Assembly: GCF_001042715.1 (NCBI RefSeq)
Contig: NZ_CP009687.1
Span: 797,418-861,417, forward strand
Source: Clostridium aceticum
GTDB taxonomy: Bacteria > Bacillota > Clostridia > Peptostreptococcales > Natronincolaceae
DNA: 64,000 nt
Reading direction: 5' to 3'
Shown: piece by piece, positions 34,835-44,201 of the stretch
Position numbering within the stretch: position 1 is the stretch's first letter
How the letters are laid out: every line of letters starts with the position of its first letter
The notes under the pieces: generated by a model
Databases searched by the model: none
What the model saw: the letters and a program-made list of their open reading frames with translations, nothing else
What the model was told of the DNA's origin: nothing
Translations under genes and position numbers: made by a program

Positions 34835-35284
34835 GTGGTGACCATTGTAAGTGTGCTGTTTTTGTTTATCGGCTTAGCAGGCATGGTATTAGTGGTTTTA
34901 TTAGGAGGGGGTGTTGTTATGACAAAAAACTTTAATTTAAGAAGTCTTTACCTTTATTTAGTATGCCTTGTTACTTTAGTGATATTTATTACTGGTACAA
35001 TTTTCACAATTCATAGAACAGTGGACTTATTGGTGAAGGATGCCTACTATTATCAAACTTTAGAGGATTTTCAACAAAGATATTATATATATGGATCTGA
35101 AGGTAAACGAGAAGAACCTCAACTTTCTCAAGAGGAAATAACCCAGCGTTATGAAAACTACTTAGAACAAGAAAACACAAGAAGAAGAGCACAAAACATA
35201 AGAAATCTAGCCTATAGTGTGTCTGCTATGCTGGTAGGTGGGATATTTTGGTTTTATCATTGGCGAAAAATTAAAGAAGATTAA
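34835..35284 (+). CDS. Small polytopic membrane protein, function unknown
   Basis: 149 residues from GTG 34835, three hydrophobic segments (IVSVLFLFIGLAGMVLVVLL, LYLYLVCLVTLVIFITGTIF, and a C-terminal AYSVSAMLVGGIFWFYHW). An in-frame ATG at 34919 has a much stronger ribosome-binding site (AGGAGGGG, 8 bases upstream) and would begin MTKNFNLRSLYLYLVCLVTL, like DUF5671-type membrane proteins, so the shorter form (121 residues) may be the real product. The intervening charged helix (about 85-125) is E/R-rich. No function can be assigned. Confidence 0.55.
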   Translation: MVTIVSVLFLFIGLAGMVLVVLLGGGVVMTKNFNLRSLYLYLVCLVTLVIFITGTIFTIHRTVDLLVKDAYYYQTLEDFQQRYYIYGSEGKREEPQLSQEEITQRYENYLEQENTRRRAQNIRNLAYSVSAMLVGGIFWFYHWRKIKED

Positions 35285-35327
35285 ATTCCTTCACATAATG
35301 TTACTCCCCAATGGAATATACTTATAG

Positions 35328-35446
35328 ATATATGCCTTTATACTTGAACTTTAATAGCAATGCGCTACGTTTTCTCTTTTAGTAAAAGACGTAGCTAAGG
35401 ATGATCAATATAGTCCTTACTATATCAAAGCTCATAGGCATATACC
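35328..35446. repeat. Palindromic element, possibly related to family 2
   Basis: Outer arms ATATATGCCTTTATACTTGAACTTTAATA and the inverse of ...TATATCAAAGCTCATAGGCATATA pair imperfectly. An inner stem pairs GCTACGT (about 35364) with ACGTAGC (about 35389). It lies between the membrane-protein gene and the spoVB-like gene. Confidence 0.45.
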
Positions 35447-35477
35447 TAAAAAATATTTCGTTGTAGGGAGTATAATT

Positions 35478-37031
35478 ATGTCCAATAAAAAATTTATTAG
35501 AGGGGCATTGATATTAGGTATAGCAGGATTAACAGCAAAGTTTTTAGGAATATTTTTTAAAATTCCATTGCAAAGGTTAATCCATGATGAGGGTATGGGG
35601 CTATTTGGTTTACCTTACCCCATTTATACGATGATGTTGTCCGTATCTATTATAGGTTTGCCCGCTGCTGTATCAAAGTTAATCTCTGAGAAGATGGCTG
35701 TAAAGGATTATGCAGGTGTTAGGAAGGTATTTCATGTTTCTTTTTTTATGATTTTTTTTATAGGGATTTTTTCATCATGTTTCCTATATTTTGGTGCTCC
35801 CTTGATGATTGAAGTATTGGAGTGGCCTCAAGAAACCTATTATGCAATCATTGGTTTATCTCTGGCACCTTTTTTTGTATCCATCATGTCTTCCTTTAGA
35901 GGGTACTTTCAAGGCATGCAAATTATGACGCCAACAGCTCTATCGCAAATTGTTGAACAAATTGGGAGAGTGGTTATTGGTATTAGTTTAGCGTATATGT
36001 ATATTGATAAAGGATTAGGATATGCTGCAGGGGCCGCTTCCTTTGGGGCCACAGCTGGAGCATTTTTTGGAGCATTATTATTATTGTTTTATTATTTAAG
36101 AAAAAGAAAAAGTTTAATAGACTATAACTTCTATTCCACAAAGGATAGTAAAGAAAAAACGGAAGTCATTGTCAAAAGATTGATTTGGCTAGCTATCCCT
36201 ATAACTATAGGAGCGGTGTTGAGTTCTGTTATGGGTTTAATAGATTCTATTATTGTACCAGGAAGACTATTACAAGGAGGGTATACAGCGGAGGGAGCCA
36301 CGATTCTTTATGGAAGATTGACCGGAAAAGCAGTAACACTAATGAATGTTCCATTAACCTTTAGTATGGCAATGGCAGCTAGTTTGGTACCAGCAATCTC
36401 AGAAGCTAGCAGTAAAAGAAATATGATGGAGCTGAAGGAAAAAACTGAAACTGGCATAAAAATCACCTTAATGATTGCTTTACCAGCTACTATTGGGCTG
36501 GCACTATTGTCTTCTCCTATTATTCATTTGCTATGGGGAAAATCAGAGGCGGGTGGTGATATACTGAAAGTATTATCCTTAAATGTTTTATTTATCTCTA
36601 TTTCTCAAACTTTAACAAGTATTTTACAGGGTATGAATAAGGTATTTATTCCTGTAAGAAATTTATTTATTGGAATTATTATGAAAATTGTTGTCAGTTA
36701 TATTCTTTTAGTAGGACATTTAAACATTATAGGAGCAGTGGTAGGCTCCCTTTGTGGTTATGGAACTTTAATGCTTTTAAATTATTATGAAATAAAAAAA
36801 ATCATTCCCTTTAAGATATCTATAAAAGAGGTGATTATTAAGCCGTTATTTTGTACTATTTTAATGGGAATTGTAGTGGTTTTAGTTTTTCACTATAGCT
36901 ATTTACTATTTGAAAAAGAAGCCATTGCAACCTTAACTTCGATATTTTTAGGCATGATTTTTTATGGCATAATGATGTTACTAACCAATACAATTGATCC
37001 TAGAAAGAAAGAACTTTTTTTAAACAAATAA
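35478..37031 (+). CDS. spoVB: SpoVB/MurJ-type polysaccharide flippase
   Basis: 517 residues with about 14 membrane helices, MOP/MATE-like. The N-terminus FIRGALILGIAGLTAKFLGIFFKIPL and the GYFQGMQIMTPTALSQIVEQIGRV segment are typical of SpoVB/YtgP-type lipid-II or spore-cortex precursor flippases. SpoVB acts during sporulation in Bacillus, and vegetative paralogues exist in clostridia, so the stage is uncertain. TTGTAGGGAG precedes the ATG. A 15-bp-stem terminator follows. Confidence 0.85.
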   Translation: MSNKKFIRGALILGIAGLTAKFLGIFFKIPLQRLIHDEGMGLFGLPYPIYTMMLSVSIIGLPAAVSKLISEKMAVKDYAGVRKVFHVSFFMIFFIGIFSSCFLYFGAPLMIEVLEWPQETYYAIIGLSLAPFFVSIMSSFRGYFQGMQIMTPTALSQIVEQIGRVVIGISLAYMYIDKGLGYAAGAASFGATAGAFFGALLLLFYYLRKRKSLIDYNFYSTKDSKEKTEVIVKRLIWLAIPITIGAVLSSVMGLIDSIIVPGRLLQGGYTAEGATILYGRLTGKAVTLMNVPLTFSMAMAASLVPAISEASSKRNMMELKEKTETGIKITLMIALPATIGLALLSSPIIHLLWGKSEAGGDILKVLSLNVLFISISQTLTSILQGMNKVFIPVRNLFIGIIMKIVVSYILLVGHLNIIGAVVGSLCGYGTLMLLNYYEIKKIIPFKISIKEVIIKPLFCTILMGIVVVLVFHYSYLLFEKEAIATLTSIFLGMIFYGIMMLLTNTIDPRKKELFLNK

Positions 37032-37035
37032 TTTA

Positions 37036-37078
37036 AGTAAAACCTCTATTCTATTTTTTCACGAATAGAGGTTTTACT
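37036..37078. terminator. Terminator after the spoVB-like gene
   Basis: AGTAAAACCTCTATT pairs perfectly with AATAGAGGTTTTACT (15 bp). Confidence 0.9.
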
Positions 37079-37134
37079 TTTGCACAAACTATTTGTGAGA
37101 AGTTTTTAAAAATCTTTTACAAGAGGTGACTTAA

Positions 37135-37632
37135 ATGAAAAACAAAATGCTTGCTTTATTTCTTGTGATGATTATGGTTTTAGTTGGAGCTGTAGCATGT
37201 GCTCCAGAAGAAGCTCCACCTGCTCCTACTGAAACACCAGAAGAAACTCCTGCCCCAGAAGAAACACCGGAGGAAACCCCTGAGGCCAGGGAAATAGAGT
37301 ATGAAGATGATACTTATAGGGGCGAGTTAGAAGTCAATGAAAAAGGATGGACAAGTGTTGTCGAAATTGTTGTAGAGGATGGAAAAATCACAGAAGTAGA
37401 TTATGATGAAGTTGATGAAGATGGCAATCGAAAATCAGAGGATGAAGAGTATAACGAAAGATGGGAAGCTGCTGCTGGAACAAATGCTTTAGAAGCTTAT
37501 CCTCAATTGGAACAATCACTTATAGAAACACAAGATATTGAAGCTATAGACACGGTTTCTGGTGCAACTGCTACAGTACGAGATTTTAAAGATGTAGTAA
37601 GACAAGCACTTGGTCAAGAAAATCAACAATAA
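37135..37632 (+). CDS. Lipoprotein with FMN-binding (flavinylation) domain
   Basis: 165 residues. A lipobox ends at Cys22 (VGAVAC), followed by a Pro/Glu/Thr-rich linker of repeated EETPE units (about 25-55). The rest (about 56-165) is an FMN-binding domain with DTVSGATATV, the DxxSGAT motif to which ApbE-type transferases attach FMN through the Thr. Similar lipoproteins (PplA type) take part in extracellular electron transfer. No ApbE or NDH-2 gene is in this window. Start ATG with AAGAGGTGA upstream. Confidence 0.85.
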   Translation: MKNKMLALFLVMIMVLVGAVACAPEEAPPAPTETPEETPAPEETPEETPEAREIEYEDDTYRGELEVNEKGWTSVVEIVVEDGKITEVDYDEVDEDGNRKSEDEEYNERWEAAAGTNALEAYPQLEQSLIETQDIEAIDTVSGATATVRDFKDVVRQALGQENQQ

Positions 37633-37645
37633 CTATAAATAAGAG

Positions 37646-37692
37646 AAAAAGCCCATTAACCGTAAGTAAATAATAGGTAAATGGGTTTTTTT
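37646..37692 (+). terminator. Terminator after the FMN-binding lipoprotein
   Basis: AAAAAGCCCATTAACC pairs imperfectly with GGTAAATGGGTTTTTT, followed by T-run. Confidence 0.75.
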
Positions 37693-37756
37693 CTGTCAGG
37701 GCTATAGTATAGGATTTGAGGAATACTATAATTAAGTATATAATAGAGGAGGTTTA

Positions 37757-37945
37757 ATGATGAGACATAAATATATGATATATACGCAAGAAGGTATTCT
37801 AGAAAATAGTGTTACAAGAGATGAAGCTATTGAAAAAGTAAAACAGTATCATGAACATGGAATAGATGCCTACATTGTATCACAAACAGAAGGAGAGAGA
37901 ATCAAAGAAAAGGGCGAAGAATTTCATCTACCTAAGTGGGAGTAA
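37757..37945 (+). CDS. Small conserved protein, function unknown
   Basis: 62 residues, GAGGAGG 5 bases before a double ATG (37757 and 37760). The sequence has an alternating strand/helix pattern (KYMIYTQEGILENSVTRDEA...YHEHGIDAYIVSQTEG) that recalls small cytosolic proteins of Firmicutes with no known function. Monocistronic, ended by a terminator at 37945. Confidence 0.65.
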   Translation: MMRHKYMIYTQEGILENSVTRDEAIEKVKQYHEHGIDAYIVSQTEGERIKEKGEEFHLPKWE

Positions 37946-37970
37946 AAGGGTGTGATTCACACCCTTTCTT
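37945..37970 (+). terminator. Terminator after the small protein gene
   Basis: AAAGGGTG/CACCCTTT stem with T-containing flank. Confidence 0.75.
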
Positions 37971-38169
37971 AATGTGTAGAAAAGTATAGGAAAAAAACAA
38001 TAAAATATGTGAAGTTGCACATGAAGAAGAATAATGATGTATTATGTAGAAATTCTAGCGAAAAACCCGTATTTATGTCTAGAGGTCTATTGAAAAAAGT
38101 AGGCATAATCATGTAAGATATACAATATGTAGTATAATAAGAAAAAATTTAATACAATAGGAGGTCATT

Positions 38170-40308
38170 ATGGGGGTTACTAAAGTTCAAAAAAGGAACA
38201 GCGAGATTGTTGACTTTGACTATAATAAAATAAAAAATGCTATTTTTGCAGCTGCAAAGTCTGTAGGTGGCAAGGATGAAATGAAGGCTGCTAAATTAAC
38301 AAAAATGGTGGCTGAAATTCTAAACGAAACCTATAGAGCCAGTATTCCTTCTGTGGAAGATATACAGGATATTGTGGAAAAGGTATTGATTGAAGAAGGT
38401 CATGCTAAAACTGCTAAAGCATATATATTATATAGAAAAAAGCATGAGGAAATACGAGAAGTCAAAAATCTATTTATGGATGCAGAAGAAATGATCGAAG
38501 AGTATGTGAACTTAGAGGATTGGCGAGTAAATGAAAATGCCAATATGGGTTTTTCTCTCCAAGGTTTAAATAATCATATTGTTGAAAGCATTACAACAAA
38601 ATACTGGTTAAATAAGATCTACCATAAAGAATTAAGAGATGCTCACATTCGAGGTGATTTACATATACATGACTTAGGCTTGTTGGCGCCTTATTGCTGT
38701 GGATGGGACCTAGAAGCATTTTTAAGAAAAGGCTTTAAAGGAGCTAAAGGGAAAATTGAGTCTAAGCCACCGAAGCATTTTGAGTCTGCTTTAGGACAGC
38801 TAGTAAATTTATTATATACTCTTCAAGGGGAGGCGGCTGGAGCCCAAGCAGTTTCTAGTCTTGATACTTATTTAGCTCCATTTATTTATTATGATGGTCT
38901 AAACTATGATCAGATTAAAAAAGCATTGCAACGGTTTGTATTTAATTTGAATGTACCGACGAGGGTAGGTTTTCAAACTCCCTTTACCAATGTAACCTTA
39001 GATATAACACCACATCCATTGCTGAAAAAGCAGCGAGTGATTATCGGTGGTGAGAGTATGGATAAGACCTATGGTGATTTTCAAGAGGAAATGAACTTGT
39101 TCAACAAAGCTTTTTGCGAAGTGATGATGGAGGGAGACGGTGCAGGTCGTGCTTTTAGTTTCCCTATTCCTACAATAAATATTACAGAGGACTTTCCTTG
39201 GAATACTGAAGTAGTAAACTGCATTATGGAAATGACAAGAAAATTTGGCACCCCTTATTTTGCCAACTTCTTAAACTCAGATTTATCTCCTGAAGATGTT
39301 CGTTCTATGTGCTGTAGACTTCGTTTGGATAATAGAGAGCTTAGAAAACGTGGTGGCGGACTTTTCGGTGCCAATCCATTGACAGGATCTATTAATGTGG
39401 TTACATTAAATATGGGTAGAATAGGGTATACAGCTGAAACAATGGAGGAGTTTAAAAGAAGAGTAAGAGAACTAATGGAACTGTCAAAGGAAATATGTGA
39501 GTCCAAGAGACTTGTACTGGAAAAATACATGGATGCTGGACTATATCCTTATTCTAGGCATTATCTACAGGGTGTGAAGGATGCTACTGGTGAATATTTT
39601 AAAAACCATTTTTCAACCATAGGATTAAATGGCATGAACGAAGCTTGTATGAATCTATTAGGCCAAGATATTACCACAGAAGAAGGAAATGAGTTTGCAG
39701 TAGAAATTATGGAGTTTATGAATCGTGTTATTCAGATATTTCAAGAGGAAACAGGTAGTCTGTGGAATTTAGAAGCTTCTCCTGCGGAGGGTGCTACCTA
39801 TAGATTTGCTAGATTAGATAAAAAAGTTTATCCCAAAATCTATACCCAAGGGAAAGAGGAGCCTTACTACACAAACTCAACACAACTGCCGGTAGGCTAT
39901 ACAAAAGATATCTTTGAAGCCCTAGAATTGCAAGAAAAACTACAAACCTTATATACTGGTGGAACTGTGTTTCATGGGTTTATAGGAGAAGCTATTGAAG
40001 ATGTAGAGACTTGTAAGACGCTAATTAAAAAGGTTATGGAAAATAGCAGTATTCCGTATATCACTATCACCCCTACCTTTTCTATATGTGCTGACCACGG
40101 ATATTTAACAGGGGAACAAGAAGTGTGCCCAGAGTGTGACAGAGAAACAGAGATTTGGACGAGGGTTGTTGGTTTTCATAGGCCAGTACAGGCATGGAAC
40201 AAAGGGAAGCAGGAGGAATATAAAGAGCGTCAGGAATATTCCTGTGAAGCTTCATTAAAGACAGATACGGAAAAAGAAATCAAGTATAGTGAGGCAGTAA
40301 TTTCGTAA
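38170..40308 (+). CDS. nrdD: Anaerobic ribonucleoside-triphosphate reductase, class III
   Basis: 712 residues, ATG with AGGAGGT 6-7 bases upstream. N-terminal ATP-cone (about 1-95), catalytic barrel with FNLNVPTRVGFQTPFTN and HIHDLGLLAPYC, zinc-type cysteines (CADHGYLTGEQEVCPEC), and the glycyl-radical loop RVVGFHRPVQAWN near the C-terminus (Gly668). Makes deoxyribonucleotides anaerobically after activation by NrdG. The activase gene nrdG is about 13.6 kb downstream, with the double-cubane/ABC module between. In many genomes the two are adjacent. Confidence 0.96.
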   Translation: MGVTKVQKRNSEIVDFDYNKIKNAIFAAAKSVGGKDEMKAAKLTKMVAEILNETYRASIPSVEDIQDIVEKVLIEEGHAKTAKAYILYRKKHEEIREVKNLFMDAEEMIEEYVNLEDWRVNENANMGFSLQGLNNHIVESITTKYWLNKIYHKELRDAHIRGDLHIHDLGLLAPYCCGWDLEAFLRKGFKGAKGKIESKPPKHFESALGQLVNLLYTLQGEAAGAQAVSSLDTYLAPFIYYDGLNYDQIKKALQRFVFNLNVPTRVGFQTPFTNVTLDITPHPLLKKQRVIIGGESMDKTYGDFQEEMNLFNKAFCEVMMEGDGAGRAFSFPIPTINITEDFPWNTEVVNCIMEMTRKFGTPYFANFLNSDLSPEDVRSMCCRLRLDNRELRKRGGGLFGANPLTGSINVVTLNMGRIGYTAETMEEFKRRVRELMELSKEICESKRLVLEKYMDAGLYPYSRHYLQGVKDATGEYFKNHFSTIGLNGMNEACMNLLGQDITTEEGNEFAVEIMEFMNRVIQIFQEETGSLWNLEASPAEGATYRFARLDKKVYPKIYTQGKEEPYYTNSTQLPVGYTKDIFEALELQEKLQTLYTGGTVFHGFIGEAIEDVETCKTLIKKVMENSSIPYITITPTFSICADHGYLTGEQEVCPECDRETEIWTRVVGFHRPVQAWNKGKQEEYKERQEYSCEASLKTDTEKEIKYSEAVIS

Positions 40309-40447
40309 AAATTTAATAATGAATCATTCATTTTTGAGCTAGCTAGATAACTTTTTATTAGGCTAGCTCTTTATGATAAGTAGGGTTGCAATGTTATAAA
40401 TTATACTACTTAAAAAATAGGGATAACAGCGAAATAGGGGGAGTGCA

Positions 40448-41137
40448 GTGGAAGATTCAGTCAAGGATTTTGTTAAAACGTTAGAGCTGTTTAAAGATTT
40501 AGATAAAGAATGTATTGAATTCTTGTCATCTTCTTCTTTTAAAACCAAGCTTAAAAAAGGAGAAATATTATTCTATGAGAAAGATATAGTCAATAACATA
40601 TACATAGTCCTTAAGGGGAAATTAACAATATTTAGACTTTCGGAGATAGGACAAAAAAGAGTTATATACATACTAGATAAGGGGCAGATCTTGAACGAAG
40701 TAATATTAGATAACCTCCCAGCCTCCGCCAACTGTGAAGCTTTTGAAGATAGCTGGGTCTTAGGAATTCATAAAGAATCCTTCCTTAAGGTAATGGCTAT
40801 GGACTTTAGATTTACTGAAAGAGTAGTTCACTCTATGAATAAAAAAATTAGAAGGCTTTATAGGCAACTGAAAAATACAATTTCTATTAAAGTCGATAAA
40901 AAACTGGCAGCAAAACTGTGGAAATTAAGTAAGGATTATGGAATAGAAGTAGAAGAGGGGATATTAATAGATTTAGATATAAGTGTAACTTATTTGGCGG
41001 ATATGCTGGGTAGTACTAGAGAAACTGTTTCTAGATGTCTTAACACTTTAAAACGAGAAGGGTTTATTAAGTACAAAAATAAAAAAATAGTGGTAAAGGA
41101 TAGAAAACAATTATCTATATATTTTAAAGGGCTGTGA
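40448..41137 (+). CDS. Crp/Fnr-family transcriptional regulator
   Basis: 229 residues from GTG with AGGGGGAG upstream. A cyclic-nucleotide-binding-like domain (about 10-130; no N-terminal Fnr cysteine cluster) joins a long dimer helix and a Crp-type winged helix (about 150-225). The recognition helix GSTRETVSRCLNTL contains the R-E-x-x-S-R core that reads TGTGA half-sites. Two such sites lie upstream of the ferredoxin-like gene (28545-28582), so this protein or a paralogue may regulate it. Adjacent nrdD could also be a target, though no matching box was found there. Confidence 0.9.
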   Translation: MEDSVKDFVKTLELFKDLDKECIEFLSSSSFKTKLKKGEILFYEKDIVNNIYIVLKGKLTIFRLSEIGQKRVIYILDKGQILNEVILDNLPASANCEAFEDSWVLGIHKESFLKVMAMDFRFTERVVHSMNKKIRRLYRQLKNTISIKVDKKLAAKLWKLSKDYGIEVEEGILIDLDISVTYLADMLGSTRETVSRCLNTLKREGFIKYKNKKIVVKDRKQLSIYFKGL

Positions 41138-41210
41138 TGACCATCGCAACCCTTTTTTCTAGTACTAAATAAATTAATAGATACAGAAAGTAAGATGGCA
41201 GCAACAAAAT

Positions 41211-42338
41211 TTAATAATGCACACGAACCAACCAAAACTTTATCCCTTTGTTACTCCAGCCTAAATCCCAAGGGACTCTATAACGATCTGAATTATGAGA
41301 GTTTACTAGAACATAACCCTTAGAATCTATACCGGTTACAACAGATATATGAGTAACCTTACCTTTCTTTTCATAGGAGATATAATCCCCCGGCAAAAGC
41401 TTATAAGAAGAAGCTAGAACCTCGTCATAGGTACCTCTGGAGATAAGAGAGGCTCTTTTACTATGTAGCATATAATTATTAAAGGCATTAGCATTGACCC
41501 AAGCTTTACTTCCTGCTCCCCTCTCATAGTTCCATGTGGAATTTTTTCTAAAATTGCCTCCTTCGTGAAGCATTTGTGAAGCAAAGTTAGCACAATCTCC
41601 CCCTTGAGGATTATAATTCCTGTACTTAGGATTATATTGGAAGCCATGTTCAGGGAGACTGGCAGCCCCACAGTATTCATCAGCATAGGCTACTGCATTG
41701 ATTCTTCTCTCGTTTAAGTCGGATAAATCTTTAGATTCTCCTGAGAGAATTTCCTGTTTGATTTCTTGACTTTTAATTTCATCCAAATCTAAAGAATCAG
41801 CAAAAGGATCTGTATACCATTCTCGAGTAATACGCCATCCTTCTTCATTTGGCATTAAATCTAAAGTATGGTAAGTACCAATTCTAAAGGAATTGTATGT
41901 TTTGACGGTATCTTCGTATACATATTGATACTCTGTAGAAACCAAAAGACTTAATAAAAACCCCTCTTGTTTGCTTCTAGTGCCCCTAATAACCACTTGT
42001 GAGTCAATACTTTTAAATTCTATCGATTGTTTCTCTGACCAGTTATGTAAATAATTCATTTTTTTTAATTCATGTTCGTAGGCCCATAATCCATTTCTTA
42101 CTTCTGTATCATATAAATCTGCTAACATATCTGTATCTTTTTCTAGTAAGGCTTTGTTCCTCAGCTTAAATATCTGTTGTACTTCTATAGTCAATGCTTC
42201 GTTTACACCCTCATCTACGAATATAGTTGTGGCTTGTGTAGATAAATACCAAAAATAAATTGTCAGTCCAATGACTGATAGAAACACTATCGACAGTAGA
42301 TAGACTGTTACTCGCCTAAACCCAATAAAAACAACCAT
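41211..42338 (-). CDS. Putative amidase-domain (Amidase_6) cell-wall protein
   Basis: 375 residues, N-terminal membrane anchor (VTVYLLSIVFLSVIGLTIYFW), a central region of unknown fold (about 40-190) and a C-terminal Amidase_6 domain with NPQGGDCANFASQML carrying a likely catalytic cysteine, and KVTHISVVTGIDSKGYVLVNSHN carrying a likely histidine. The family is linked to spore and cell-wall functions in Firmicutes, but its substrate is not established. Convergent with the Crp/Fnr gene. Confidence 0.8.
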   Translation of the reverse strand: MVVFIGFRRVTVYLLSIVFLSVIGLTIYFWYLSTQATTIFVDEGVNEALTIEVQQIFKLRNKALLEKDTDMLADLYDTEVRNGLWAYEHELKKMNYLHNWSEKQSIEFKSIDSQVVIRGTRSKQEGFLLSLLVSTEYQYVYEDTVKTYNSFRIGTYHTLDLMPNEEGWRITREWYTDPFADSLDLDEIKSQEIKQEILSGESKDLSDLNERRINAVAYADEYCGAASLPEHGFQYNPKYRNYNPQGGDCANFASQMLHEGGNFRKNSTWNYERGAGSKAWVNANAFNNYMLHSKRASLISRGTYDEVLASSYKLLPGDYISYEKKGKVTHISVVTGIDSKGYVLVNSHNSDRYRVPWDLGWSNKGIKFWLVRVHY

Positions 42339-42786
42339 CTTTTCCCCTCCAAAACCTATTCATAGGAGTATATGTATAAACTGTAAGGCCTATGCCAGGA
42401 GAACTAACATAACTTAGAAGTTTCTTTTGAGGGGAAGTCCTATTATAGTAATTTTATATGTTTATATTTTATATTATATTTTTAAATAGTTGACTAGCTT
42501 TTCATCGAATAATAAAATGATATTTATTTATTTTTATTGATATAATCATATAAGTAAATCATAGGCGTTAACTTAACACAACTATTGCCAAAATTCTCTC
42601 GAACTGTCATCCTGAGGGTAGCGAAGGATCTTGGAATAACAAAGAATTTTGCTAACACTAAGATCCTTCGGCTCCGCTTTGCTCCCCTCAGTATGACAAG
42701 TTATGGTTTAAGTTAACGCTAATGATAAGTAATTTAAAAAATATATTAATTATTTTTAAAACACTAAAAGTGGGGGATGAAATATA
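42339..42786. other. 448-bp intergenic region containing a family 1 repeat
   Basis: The divergent intergenic region between the amidase and the first double-cubane-type gene. It holds the repeat at 42558-42726. The other ~280 bp are AT-rich, with no further element recognised. Confidence 0.6.
42558..42726. repeat. MITE-like palindromic element, family 1, copy C
   Basis: 169 bp bounded by ATCATAGGCGTTAACTTAA and TTAAGTTAACGCTAATGAT. A long inner stem pairs TGTCATCCTGAGGGTAGCGAAGGATCTT with its inverse near 42661-42697. Orientation is opposite to the copies at 53570, 54628 and 56549. Confidence 0.85.
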
Positions 42787-43935
42787 ATGAATAATTTACC
42801 TAAAATGTTTGAAGCGTTTGATGATGCAAGGCGGAAAGGTTTTGTAGAAGTAAAGAAACTAAAGGAAGACGGAAAGAAAGTAGTAGGCGTCTACTGCGCC
42901 TATTCTCCAAGTGAACTTATTATGGCAGCAGGGGCTGTGCCGATTGCACTATGCGGTACTAGTGAAGAGCCTATACCTGCAGCCGAAAAACATCTTCCAA
43001 GAAATCTTTGTCCTTTAATTAAGTCCAGTTATGGGTTTGCTATAACTGATACATGTCCTTATTTCTATTTTTCTGATTTGCTTGTAGGGGAAACTACTTG
43101 TGATGGTAAGAAAAAGATGTATGAATACTTAGGAGAAATTAAGCCTATGCATGTAATGCAACTACCTCAAACCAATAAGGGAGAACATTCCTTCAATCTA
43201 TGGAAGGAGGAGATACTAGCATTAAAAGATCGTTTGGAAAAAGAATTTGATGTAGAAATAACGGAAGAAAAGTTAAAGGAAGCAATCAAAAGCAAAAATG
43301 AAGAAAGACAAGTGATAAAGGAATTTTATGAGTTAGGAAAACTTTGTCCTTCACCTATTACTGGAACAGAAATGTTTCAGGTATTATATGGAACTGGATT
43401 TAAGTTGAATAAAGAGCAGCAGAAACAATATATAAAAGATATGATTGAGGAAGTGAAAAGAAATATTGAAAGCAATCAACAGAAGGTTTCAAAGGACACG
43501 CCTAGAATACTAATAACAGGATGTCCTATTGGAGGAGCATCTGAAAAGGTTATTAAGTTGATTGAAGAAAATGGTGGTGTAGTGGTTTGCTACGAAAACT
43601 GTAGCGGTGCAAAACCTAACGATCGACTAGTAGATGAAACAATAGATCCTATTGATGCTATAACAGATAAATATTTGAACATTCCTTGTTCAGTTATGTC
43701 CCCAAACGATGAACGAATTGACTTGTTATCTCGATTAATTGATGAGTATAAAATAGATGGGGTAGTGGAGGTAATTCTACAGGCTTGTCATACTTATAGT
43801 GTAGAGAGTTATAGAATAAAAAAATTTACAAATCAAGAAAAGAACATTCCCTACTTGAATATAGAAACTGATTACTCCCAATCAGACATTGGACAACTGA
43901 AGACGCGAATAGCTGCTTTTATAGAAATGCTTTAA
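42787..43935 (+). CDS. HgdB/YjiM-type Fe-S protein, probable double-cubane cluster protein, first copy
   Basis: 382 residues. 2-hydroxyglutaryl-CoA dehydratase component D-like, of the size and motif set of double-cubane cluster proteins (DCCP): VYCAYSPSELIMAAGAVP, LCGTSEE, NLCPLIKSSYGFAI, ETTCDGKKKMYE, ENCSG, PCSVM and QACHTY. Cysteines at 37, 56, 75, 90, 105, 272, 301 and 334 are shared with the second copy at 49243; 187, 246 and 268 are unique. DCCPs carry an [8Fe-9S] cluster and, once reduced by an ATP-dependent activator, reduce small molecules; the physiological substrate is unknown. No hydroxyacyl-CoA pathway genes surround it, but an ABC importer does. Confidence 0.82.
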   Translation: MNNLPKMFEAFDDARRKGFVEVKKLKEDGKKVVGVYCAYSPSELIMAAGAVPIALCGTSEEPIPAAEKHLPRNLCPLIKSSYGFAITDTCPYFYFSDLLVGETTCDGKKKMYEYLGEIKPMHVMQLPQTNKGEHSFNLWKEEILALKDRLEKEFDVEITEEKLKEAIKSKNEERQVIKEFYELGKLCPSPITGTEMFQVLYGTGFKLNKEQQKQYIKDMIEEVKRNIESNQQKVSKDTPRILITGCPIGGASEKVIKLIEENGGVVVCYENCSGAKPNDRLVDETIDPIDAITDKYLNIPCSVMSPNDERIDLLSRLIDEYKIDGVVEVILQACHTYSVESYRIKKFTNQEKNIPYLNIETDYSQSDIGQLKTRIAAFIEML

Positions 43936-44201
43936 GATAAAAAATAAGCTCTGCCTTATGGAATAGAAAAATTGGAATCAATGAATAGAAATTTTAAATA
44001 CTACACAATCATATCATCATAATTATCAATTATACTTCTATAGAAAGCCATGTTAATATGTTAACGGTGGAAAATATAGGATTTATTCTCTATTAATAGA
44101 TAGCTTATATTAAGTTTTACAATTATAATGGAAAGAGAATATAATCCCAGTAGGAATTATAGTAATAAAATTAATAAAGACGATTATGGGGGAGATTTTA
44201 A

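Noticed and set aside
38007-38022. ATGTGAAGTTGCACAT palindrome upstream of nrdD as a Crp/Fnr operator
   Set aside because: The half-site spacing is two bases too short for TGTGA-N6-TCACA.
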